A stretch of 8,507 bases of DNA from CSSed11-175R1 sp041685735 (GTDB lineage: Bacteria > Actinomycetota > Nitriliruptoria > Nitriliruptorales > Nitriliruptoraceae). The stretch lies in the NCBI GenBank assembly GCA_041685735.1, contig JAWLFE010000104.1, positions 1 through 8,507 of the forward strand. Direction: 5' to 3'. The position numbers were made by a program, and so were the translations under genes. Under the pieces are notes generated by a model. It had not been told where the DNA came from, made no database searches, and saw nothing but the letters and a program-made list of their open reading frames with translations. The first letter of the stretch is position 1. Every line of letters starts with the position of its first letter. Positions 1-5,949 of this stretch are shown here, one piece after another.

Positions 1-268
1 GGACCTGATCGCGGGGATCCTGCCGGACCTCGTCAGTGCTGCCAGCGAGCCGCTGAGTGCCGTCGAGCGCATGACGGTGATCTCCACCGACGGTGCGTCA
101 CAGCTGGCCAAGACCGTGTCCAGCAACGTCGAGCAGGGGATCCAGATCGGCAGCGACCTGACCGGCATCGACCTGCGTGGGCTGCTCTCGCGGCTCGGTG
201 CGGAGAACGCCCCGGACGACGATGACGACCTGTTGGACGCGACCGGTGGTCCGGGTCGTGACCAGTGA
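1..268 (+). CDS. Flotillin/SPFH family protein, C-terminal part only (5' end outside window)
   Basis: The frame is open from the left edge (first full codon at base 2) to TGA at 266-268, giving the last 88 residues. Flotillins are membrane-attached scaffold proteins that oligomerise in ordered lipid domains; the SPFH domain and coiled coil would lie upstream of the window. What is visible matches the conserved flotillin tail: a short helix with LPDLVSAASEPLSAVERMTV, then an ISTDG turn, a helix running through SSNVEQG, and the end motif LTGIDLRGLLSRLG, comparable to the 'EPL..IDKI.I.d.gg' and 'LTGiDl..ll' pattern of bacterial FloT/YqiK-like proteins. The protein ends in an acidic tail with five consecutive Asp. 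The only internal ATG (71) is too far inside the conserved tail to be a real start. The next gene follows after 58 bp on the same strand and may be co-transcribed. Family assignment is from recalled motif pattern, not a search. Confidence 0.82.
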   Translation, partial: DLIAGILPDLVSAASEPLSAVERMTVISTDGASQLAKTVSSNVEQGIQIGSDLTGIDLRGLLSRLGAENAPDDDDDLLDATGGPGRDQ

Positions 269-295
269 CGACCTCGCGACCAGTGACCGCGTCGC
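260..295. repeat. Imperfect 18-bp tandem duplication over the flotillin stop codon
   Basis: Bases 260-277 and 278-295 are two adjacent 18-bp units with 15 of 18 bases identical. Both begin with GACCAGTGAC and end with TCGC. The first copy contains the flotillin stop TGA (266-268). The second copy carries the same TGA just after the gene. It looks like an old local duplication at the gene end. No function is evident. Confidence 0.7.
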
Positions 296-326
296 GCCGC
301 TTCGATGACGGGGAGGCCGTGACCTG

Positions 327-1325
327 ATGCCGTCCGCGGGACGGGGACTCGACGAGGTCGTCGATCTGCTGGGTCGCTGGGGCGGGGCCGCGGGCCCCGC
401 GGACCGGCTGCAGGTCGTCACCGAGGCGGCACGTGTGCTGGGCGACCTTCCGAGCACGGACAGCCGCGTCCTGGCCCGACAGCTGTTCCAGCATGGCGCC
501 CCGAACGCGGCGCAGAAGATCGCCCAGCAGACCGGCGGCGCGGTCTCCGCCGATCAGCTCAACGACGCGGCCTACGCGCTGCTGTCGGTCGACCGGGATG
601 AGCTCGACGGGCTGGCGCGGGAGCTGCGTGATCCCGAGGAGCGCCGCAGGATCGTCGAGGCAGCGGGCGTCGCGCTCCGTGACGCGGCCGGCACCGCGCC
701 ACCTCCGGCGCCGGAGGGACGGTTGGCGATCCCGCCTCCGCCCGGCGCGCAGCCTCCGGACGGCACCGATCCGAGGCCCGATGGTGCCGAGGCAGGTGGC
801 GACACGGGTCCGGACGACGCCGGTTCGGGCGATGCCGGTCCGGGCGGGACGGACGCTGATGCGGGTGGGGATGGGGTTCGCCCGGTGGCCGCCAGCCCGT
901 CGCCAACGGTCGCAGGCTCGTCCGCATCCTCGCAGGCCGCCGCCCCCACCCGGAGCTCGTCCCGCACCGGGGTGACCCCCACATCGCGGTTCGTCGACGA
1001 CCTGGCCGCGGCATCAGGCGGACGTGAGCGGCTCGCGCTGCTCGACGAGTACCACCTGCGCCTCGACCACCGCCAGCTCATCCAGGTGCTCCAGGCGGTG
1101 CCGGACGGGTGGCAGCGCAGGACCGTGCTGCGCAGGTTGCTGGCGGCGCGCCGGATCGAGCCGCTCGATGACGCGTCGGATGTCGTGACCGCGTTCGCCC
1201 GCCGGGGGGACCGGTTCGCGGTCGCCGCCACCCTGACGCGATCGGGCATCGCCGATGTCGTGCCCCTGCTGGCGCACCTCGATCCGGCCGACGCACGTCG
1301 GCTCCGCCGTCGCTACACCACCTGA
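327..1325 (+). CDS. Unrecognised two-domain helical protein with Pro/Gly/Asp-rich linker
   Basis: 332 residues, family not recognised. An in-frame TGA at 306-308 leaves ATG 327 as the first possible start; GGGGAGG at 310-316 is a good ribosome binding site about 10 bases upstream. Three parts are visible. Residues 1-122 look alpha-helical and soluble (LDEVVDLLGRW, RLQVVTEAARVL, VLARQLFQHG, DELDGLARELRDPEERRRIVEAA). Residues 123-219 are a low-complexity, probably disordered linker rich in Pro, Gly, Asp, Ser and Ala. Residues 220-332 are again helical and strongly basic toward the end (RRTVLRRLLAARR, ADARRLRRRY). I see no signal peptide, membrane segment, catalytic motif or cysteine. It lies 58 bp downstream of the flotillin gene, so a role as a flotillin partner or cytoplasmic adaptor is possible but is inferred only from position. 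That it is a real gene is supported by the start site, length, and convergent end against the next gene. Confidence 0.8.
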   Translation: MPSAGRGLDEVVDLLGRWGGAAGPADRLQVVTEAARVLGDLPSTDSRVLARQLFQHGAPNAAQKIAQQTGGAVSADQLNDAAYALLSVDRDELDGLARELRDPEERRRIVEAAGVALRDAAGTAPPPAPEGRLAIPPPPGAQPPDGTDPRPDGAEAGGDTGPDDAGSGDAGPGGTDADAGGDGVRPVAASPSPTVAGSSASSQAAAPTRSSSRTGVTPTSRFVDDLAAASGGRERLALLDEYHLRLDHRQLIQVLQAVPDGWQRRTVLRRLLAARRIEPLDDASDVVTAFARRGDRFAVAATLTRSGIADVVPLLAHLDPADARRLRRRYTT

Positions 1326-1356
1326 CGGGTGCGTGGCTACGGGGCGAGCCCGTCGG
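1322..1356. terminator. Candidate bidirectional hairpin terminator between convergent genes
   Basis: GACGGG at 1324-1329 pairs perfectly with CCCGTC at 1349-1354, and the stem extends outward by a T-G wobble (1323/1355) and a C-G pair (1322/1356). The loop is 19 bases. The hairpin covers the stop codon of the upstream plus-strand gene (1323-1325) and the stop of the minus-strand M20 gene (1337-1339), which are only 11 bp apart. There is no U tract, which is common for terminators in high-GC actinobacteria. A stem this short can also arise by chance in GC-rich DNA. Confidence 0.4.
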
Positions 1357-2677
1357 CCAGGTCGATCCACAGTTGCGCCGACAACCCGAGCGAGTCCAGG
1401 TCGATGCGTTCGTCGTGCCCGTGGAAGCGGGAGGCGAACTCCTGCAACGACGCCTTCGGGCTGAACATCCCGGCGCCGTAGGAGGGGATGCCGCGCTCGC
1501 GGAAGAAGGCGGCATCGGTGCCCCCGACGATCATCCAGGGGATCACCTCCGCGTCGGGATGCACGGCCGCCGCCCGGCGACGCAGCAGATCGAACATCGG
1601 GGTGTCGGAGGGTGACGCGGTCGCCGCCCGGGTCGTGACGAGGTCCTCGATCGTGACCCGGTCGGCCAGGTCACCGAGCGCCTCGGCGAGCATCACCTCG
1701 ACGTCGTCGTCGGTCACACCCGGCAGGGTGCGGATGTCGACCTCCAACTCGACGCGGTCGGGGATCGTGTTGGTCTTGGTCCCGCCGTGCGCGACGTTGG
1801 GGGAGAAGGTCGTGTGCGTCACCGCGTGGCAGTACCGGGACAGGCGCGGATCCATGCCGGCCAGGGCGGCCTGGATCGTGTCCGGATCCAGCAGTGCCGC
1901 GCGCGTCGCATCGTCCACCGGCAGCGTCGCCGCCCACGCGCGGAAGTGCTCGTTGATCTGGGCACGCGGCTCGTAGTCGGCCAGTCGCCGCACGACCTCC
2001 GCGGCGGCGATCAATGCGTTGTCCGCCCCGTAGGGCATGGAGCCGTGGCCCGGCGTGCCGTGCACGACGAGCCGGCGCCAGCCGATGCCCTTCTCGGCCG
2101 ACGCCATGACGAGCTTGCGTCCGTCCGCGCCGTCGAAGGGGACACCGCCGGATTCGGTCAGCACGTAGTCGCAGGCGACGTCGTCCCAGGCGTTCTCGGC
2201 GATCCAGCCCGCGCCCCAGGTCCCGCCGGCCTCCTCATCGGCGACCGCCAGGAACTTCACGGTCGAGCGGGGCGGCCGGTCGCGGTTGGCGAGGTGACGC
2301 ACGGCGACGGTCATCGACGAGGTGAGGTTGAGCATGTCGACCGCGCCGCGGCCCCAGACCTCACCGTCGATCAGTTCGCCACCGAACGGGTCCTCACGCC
2401 AGTCGTCGGGGCTGACCGGCACCACGTCGGTGTGGCCCAGCAGGAGGATCGTGGGTGCCGTAGGGTCCGAGCCCTCGACGGTGGCCAGGACCGATCGGCG
2501 TCCCGGGATCGGCTCGTAGTGGTCGAGGTGTAGCCCGTCCAGCGCGTCCTCGACGGTGTCGGCGTTACGGGCCTCCTCGCCGGAGGCGGGTGTGCCGTCG
2601 TTGACGCAGGCGTTGCGGATCATGGCCTGGAGCAGTTCCGTGGTCCGGCCGGTCAGGTTGGCATCGACCTCGGTCAT
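1337..2677 (-). CDS. M20 family zinc metallopeptidase/amidohydrolase
   Basis: 446 residues, typical full length for the M20/M25/M40 di-zinc hydrolases (ArgE/DapE/carboxypeptidase G2 clan), which hydrolyse amide bonds of N-acylated amino acids or small peptides. All expected metal and catalytic residues are visible: H82 and D84 in GHTDVV, bridging D114 in GRGAVDM, catalytic base E148 and ligand E149 in ADEEAGG, E175 in LTESGG, and H419 in FHGHDERI. The inserted dimerisation domain spans roughly residues 195-310, with GTPGHGSMP (H211 likely reaching the partner active site). The GHGSMP and IVGGTDAAFFRERGIPSYG motifs resemble the long-chain/Gly-X carboxypeptidase and PM20D1-like branch, but the substrate cannot be read from sequence. 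There is no signal peptide, so it is likely cytoplasmic. The start at ATG 2677 is supported by GGAAG seven bases upstream and by family alignment; the frame stays open further upstream only as a GC-rich extension. It lies 56 bp downstream of the small membrane protein gene, probably in one operon. Confidence 0.93.
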   Translation of the reverse strand: MTEVDANLTGRTTELLQAMIRNACVNDGTPASGEEARNADTVEDALDGLHLDHYEPIPGRRSVLATVEGSDPTAPTILLLGHTDVVPVSPDDWREDPFGGELIDGEVWGRGAVDMLNLTSSMTVAVRHLANRDRPPRSTVKFLAVADEEAGGTWGAGWIAENAWDDVACDYVLTESGGVPFDGADGRKLVMASAEKGIGWRRLVVHGTPGHGSMPYGADNALIAAAEVVRRLADYEPRAQINEHFRAWAATLPVDDATRAALLDPDTIQAALAGMDPRLSRYCHAVTHTTFSPNVAHGGTKTNTIPDRVELEVDIRTLPGVTDDDVEVMLAEALGDLADRVTIEDLVTTRAATASPSDTPMFDLLRRRAAAVHPDAEVIPWMIVGGTDAAFFRERGIPSYGAGMFSPKASLQEFASRFHGHDERIDLDSLGLSAQLWIDLADGLAP

Positions 2678-2733
2678 GGCGGTGCTTCCGATCGCTGGAT
2701 GGGACGTCGCGGGCGGTGGGGTCGGGCTGGCGA

Positions 2734-3090
2734 TCAGCGGGTTCCCGTGAGCGTCTCCAGGCCCCAGGCGACCAGGGAGATGATCAGGGCCCCGAGGAAG
2801 GTCGCGCCGAACCCGCCGCTCGAGAGACCCAGATCCAGGGCGCCCGACGCGGCCACGACGATGGCCAGCGTGATGGCGTTGACCACCAGCAGGAACAACC
2901 CCAGCGTCAGCAGGATCAGCGGGAAGGACAGCGCCCGCAGGATCGGCCGGATGACGGCGTTGATGACTCCCATCACGAGCGCGATACCGAGCAGCGCCGG
3001 GACCGTGCCGTCGAAGTCCAGGTCGGGGACCACCTGGACCGCGACCCACAGGGCGGCGGCGTTGATGAGGATCTTGATCACGATGCCCAT
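2734..3090 (-). CDS. Phage holin family 4 / YvlD-like small four-helix membrane protein
   Basis: 118 residues with four predicted membrane helices at about residues 4-24, 30-48, 55-80 and 92-113. The family signature is clear: INAVIRPIL (43-51), then FPLILLTLGLF and LVVNAITL (56-75). This matches the DUF360/'Phage_holin_4_2' family (YvlD-like). Despite the name it is widespread in bacterial chromosomes, is not tied to phage lysis, and its molecular role is unknown. The start at ATG 3090 is well supported by AGGAGG five bases upstream, one of the strongest ribosome binding sites in the window; the same frame is open much further upstream, but that extension runs antisense to the helicase gene. 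It is transcribed divergently from hrpB across a 110-bp gap and leads into the M20 hydrolase gene 56 bp downstream. Confidence 0.93.
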   Translation of the reverse strand: MGIVIKILINAAALWVAVQVVPDLDFDGTVPALLGIALVMGVINAVIRPILRALSFPLILLTLGLFLLVVNAITLAIVVAASGALDLGLSSGGFGATFLGALIISLVAWGLETLTGTR

Positions 3091-3112
3091 GGCGACCTCC
3101 TGGTTCGGGCGC

Positions 3113-3118
3113 ACGGTA
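3113..3118 (-). promoter_or_regulatory. Possible -10 box for the holin-family/M20 unit
   Basis: On the minus strand this reads TACCGT, fitting the actinobacterial TAnnnT pattern. It would place the transcript start about 15 bases before the ATG, just upstream of the AGGAGG ribosome binding site. I see no convincing -35 element, so this is weak. Confidence 0.22.
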
Positions 3119-3185
3119 GCCGCAGTCGCGAGCCTCCCGCTGGGCCGGCCGCCGGGACCGATCCCGCGGACAGGTGGCGGGTCGG

Positions 3186-3191
3186 TAGCGT
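3186..3191 (+). promoter_or_regulatory. Possible -10 box for hrpB (near-leaderless start)
   Basis: TAGCGT fits the TAnnnT pattern and ends nine bases before the hrpB ATG at 3201. There is no Shine-Dalgarno sequence at normal spacing; the nearest purine-rich run, AGGTGG at 3172-3177, is 23 bases away. The TAG of the box is also an in-frame stop, so translation cannot start upstream. Together these suggest a leaderless or near-leaderless transcript. No clear -35 element is visible. Confidence 0.3.
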
Positions 3192-3200
3192 GCTGCCTCG

Positions 3201-5753
3201 ATGTCGTCTCCCGCAGAACCGTCCCCGCGTCCCGGCGTCCCGGCTGGTGCCACGCGCCTTCCCGTGGAGGCCGTCCTGGCTGACATCGGGCACGCGCTCG
3301 ATCAGGTCGGGCGCGCGGTGCTGGAGGCCGAACCCGGGGCCGGCAAGACCACCCGCGTCCCCCTGTACCTGCTCGAACGTGACCCGGATGTGCGCATCGT
3401 GCTGCTCGAGCCGCGCCGGGTCGCGGCCCGTGCCGCCGCCGATCGGTTGGCGTCCCAGCTCGGCGAGGAGGTCGGACGGACGGTCGGGCTGACGACCCGC
3501 GACGATCGCCGCGGGTCGGCCGCCACCCGACTCGAGGTGGTGACCGACGGTGTGGTCCTGCGGCGTCTCCAGCGTGATCCGTCCCTGGCCGGGGTCGACG
3601 TGCTGGTCTTCGACGAGTTCCACGAGCGGTCGTTGGAAGCGGATCTGTCGCTCGCCTTCGCGCTGGATGCGGGTGCGGCGCTGCGTCCCGACCTGCGGCT
3701 GCTGGTGATGTCCGCGACGATCGAGGGGCCACGGGTGGCGCGGCTGCTGGGCGACGCGCCCCTGATCACCACCTCCGGACGGTCCTTCCCCGTCGATGTG
3801 GAGCACCGGTCCGCTCCGGTCGGGTTCCGGGGGCTGGCTCCGGCGGTCGCGGACGCGGTCGGTGACCTGCTGCCGGACGGTGACGTGCTGGTGTTCGTCC
3901 CCGGTGCGGCGGAGATCCGAGCGGTCACCCGGCACCTCGAGGAGGCGGGCGTGCCCGGGTCGGCGGTGGTACGGCCCCTGCATGGCTCGTTGTCCGGTGC
4001 GGAGCAGGACGCCGCGCTGCGTCCCGCTCCCGCCGGGCAACGCAAGGTCGTGGTCGCCACCGATGTGGCGGAGAGCAGCCTGACCATCGAGGGCATCCGG
4101 GGGGTGGTCGATGCCGGCCACTCTCGCGAGCCCCGGTTCGATCCCGCCACCAGCATGACGGGGCTCGTGACGGTCCCCGCGTCACGGGCCTCCGCGGAGC
4201 AACGCGCCGGCCGCGCCGGGCGTCTGGCGCCAGGACGCTGCATCCGCCTCTGGCCCGAGCGGGAACACGCGGCCCGCGACCCGCACCCCCGACCGGCGAT
4301 CCTGACCGACGACCTCACGGGTGCCGCGCTGGAGGTCGCGGCGTGGGGTGCGGGCCTCGGGGAGCTGGCCCTGCTCGACCAACCGCCGGGCCCCGCGTGG
4401 GATCGTGCGACCAGCACCCTGCGGGAGCTCGGTGCCGTGGATGCCGCGGGCCACGTCACCACCCAGGGACGGGACCTCAACCGGCTGCCCACCCATCCAC
4501 GGCTCGGCCACCTCCTGCTGCGGGGCCGGGACGAGGGGATCGCCCAGCTCGCCTGCGAGATCGCGGCGCTGCTCGGCGACCGTGACCTGTTCGTGACCGA
4601 CCGGGAGCACCCGAACGCGGACCTGGCCGCGCGCGTCCGGGTCCTGCGTGGTGGGCGGCCCCCGGCGGGTGTGCGGGTGCGCCGTGGGGCCGTCGGTCGG
4701 GCCCGCCAGGACGTCAGGCGCCTGGCGCGGCACCTCGGATCGCTCGACGACGGGGGCTCCCGCGCACGGCGGACGGTGCGCGATCCCGACCCGGAACTCG
4801 CGGGGCGGTTGATCGCCCAGGCCTGGCCCGATCGGATCGCTGCGCGTCGGGCGGGGCAACGGGGCCGCTTCCTGCTGGCCGGGGGCCGCGGTGCAACCGT
4901 GGCCGACGGTGACGTGCTGGCCGCCGCGGATCACCTGGCCGTCGCCACGGTCGACCGGGGGCAGCGCGAGGCGCGCATCCACCTCGCGGCGGCCATCGAC
5001 CTCGACGACCTCCGTGACGTCGCCGCCGACCACCTCGAGGTCGAGGACGAGGTCGTCTGGCGCGACGGCGACGTCGTCGCCGAACGGCGCGAGACGCTGG
5101 GTGCCCTGGTGCTGACGACCCAGCCGATCGACGGGGACACGGCAGCGACGCGGTACGACGCGCTGCTCCAGGGGCTCCGGGAGGAAGGGCTCGAACTGCT
5201 GGGATGGAACGACGCGGCCATCGACCTGCGGGCGCGCGTCGCGTTCCTGCGCCACCACCGCGGCGAGGCGTGGCCATCCTGGGGCGACGACGCGCTCCTC
5301 GAGGATCTGGACGAGATCGTCGGACCGTTCCTGCTGCGTGCACGGCGACGTGCGGATCTGGCACGGGTCGCCATGGACACCGTGTTGCGCGCCCGGTTGA
5401 CCCATGGCCAGCAGACGGAGCTGGACCGTCTGGCACCGACGCACCTGGCTGTGCCCTCGGGGTCGCGGGTGCGACTGGACTACGGCACCGGGGATGCTCC
5501 GGTCCTGGCGGTCCGCGTGCAGGAGATGTTCGGCCGGACCAGCACTCCGAGCGTGCTGGACGGCTCCGTGCCGGTGCTGCTGCACCTGCTGTCGCCGGCC
5601 CGTCGACCGGTGCAGGTCACCGACGACCTGGCCGGGTTCTGGGAGCGTGCGTACCCGCAGGTGCGTGCTGAGCTGCGCGGTCGCTACCCGAAGCACGCCT
5701 GGCCGGAGGATCCGCGTCGGGCGCGACCACAGCGGGGGACACGTCGTCGGTGA
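3201..5753 (+). CDS. hrpB: ATP-dependent helicase HrpB (DEAH box)
   Basis: 850 residues, close to the roughly 800-850 usual for HrpB, a DEAH/RHA-type superfamily 2 NTPase related to HrpA and presumed to act on RNA. Motifs in order: Walker A EPGAGKTT (44-51, K49), motif Ia LEPRRVAARAAADRLA (69-84), TRLEVVTDGV (109-118), Walker B DEFHER (138-143), motif III SAT (171-173), VFVPGAAEI (231-239), motif V VATDVAESSLTI (285-296) and motif VI QRAGRAGR (334-341). A helicase-associated region follows (about 370-480), then the HrpB-specific C-terminal domain, with PDRIAARR (543-550), VPSGSRVRLDY (751-761), QEMFG (774-778), LLHLLSPARRPVQVTDDLAG (793-812) and RYPKHAWPEDP (828-838). That C-terminal block is diagnostic for HrpB rather than HrpA. 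ATG 3201 is the first possible start because TAG lies in frame at 3186; it gives about 19 extra residues before the conserved LPVEAVL. No ribosome binding site is seen. It stands alone between divergent and downstream neighbours, with no functional partner nearby. Confidence 0.96.
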   Translation: MSSPAEPSPRPGVPAGATRLPVEAVLADIGHALDQVGRAVLEAEPGAGKTTRVPLYLLERDPDVRIVLLEPRRVAARAAADRLASQLGEEVGRTVGLTTRDDRRGSAATRLEVVTDGVVLRRLQRDPSLAGVDVLVFDEFHERSLEADLSLAFALDAGAALRPDLRLLVMSATIEGPRVARLLGDAPLITTSGRSFPVDVEHRSAPVGFRGLAPAVADAVGDLLPDGDVLVFVPGAAEIRAVTRHLEEAGVPGSAVVRPLHGSLSGAEQDAALRPAPAGQRKVVVATDVAESSLTIEGIRGVVDAGHSREPRFDPATSMTGLVTVPASRASAEQRAGRAGRLAPGRCIRLWPEREHAARDPHPRPAILTDDLTGAALEVAAWGAGLGELALLDQPPGPAWDRATSTLRELGAVDAAGHVTTQGRDLNRLPTHPRLGHLLLRGRDEGIAQLACEIAALLGDRDLFVTDREHPNADLAARVRVLRGGRPPAGVRVRRGAVGRARQDVRRLARHLGSLDDGGSRARRTVRDPDPELAGRLIAQAWPDRIAARRAGQRGRFLLAGGRGATVADGDVLAAADHLAVATVDRGQREARIHLAAAIDLDDLRDVAADHLEVEDEVVWRDGDVVAERRETLGALVLTTQPIDGDTAATRYDALLQGLREEGLELLGWNDAAIDLRARVAFLRHHRGEAWPSWGDDALLEDLDEIVGPFLLRARRRADLARVAMDTVLRARLTHGQQTELDRLAPTHLAVPSGSRVRLDYGTGDAPVLAVRVQEMFGRTSTPSVLDGSVPVLLHLLSPARRPVQVTDDLAGFWERAYPQVRAELRGRYPKHAWPEDPRRARPQRGTRRR

Positions 5754-5792
5754 TCGCCTGCACCCCCTGGAACCGGGCCGTCGTCACCGGTC

Positions 5793-5828
5793 GCCAGCGG
5801 CCGTGATCAGGCGCCGGGCGCCGCTGGC
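5793..5828 (+). terminator. Candidate hairpin terminator after hrpB
   Basis: A perfect 9-bp inverted repeat, GCCAGCGGC (5793-5801) and GCCGCTGGC (5820-5828), with an 18-base loop, lies 39 bases after the hrpB stop. A smaller alternative hairpin (GGCGC/GCGCC, 5810-5822) overlaps it. No U tract follows. It occupies the 196-bp gap before the PASTA protein gene; the rest of that gap shows no gene I can support. Confidence 0.42.
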
Positions 5829-5904
5829 CCCCGGACGGTCCGTGTGCCGTGGAGGAACGCAGGCCGTCTCGGGACGACCTGCACGCCGCCCCGCCGCGCC
5901 GAAG

Positions 5905-5910
5905 TAGTGT
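5905..5910 (+). promoter_or_regulatory. Possible -10 box for the PASTA protein gene
   Basis: TAGTGT matches TAnnnT and lies about 40 bases before the GTG start, leaving room for a short leader with the GGGGAGG ribosome binding site (5938-5944). No recognisable -35 element is seen at 16-19 bases upstream. Weak. Confidence 0.25.
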
Positions 5911-5949
5911 GGCCGGCGGCGCGGCCGCACGTGCCACGGGGAGGCCCGA

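Noticed and set aside
1787..2533. 248-residue plus-strand frame antisense to the M20 gene
   Set aside because: It is fully inside a gene with all catalytic residues intact on the opposite strand, and its product is Arg/Gly/Val shadow sequence.
2734..3090. Prophage lysis cassette
   Set aside because: The 'holin' name is historical; no endolysin, phage structural gene, integrase or attachment site is present, and the family is common in chromosomes.
2678..3286. Upstream extension of the M20 frame (about 200 more residues on the minus strand)
   Set aside because: It overlaps the holin-family gene in another frame and reaches into hrpB antisense, has arginine/proline-rich shadow composition, and the M20 family match and GGAAG ribosome binding site start at 2677.
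3091..3732. Upstream extension of the holin-family frame on the minus strand
   Set aside because: It runs antisense to the helicase motor region, has Arg/Pro-rich composition, and the strong AGGAGG fixes the start at 3090.
4182..5696. 504-residue open frame antisense to hrpB
   Set aside because: Long antisense frames are expected in DNA this GC-rich. hrpB on the other strand is a clear full-length family member, and the antisense product has no recognisable domain.
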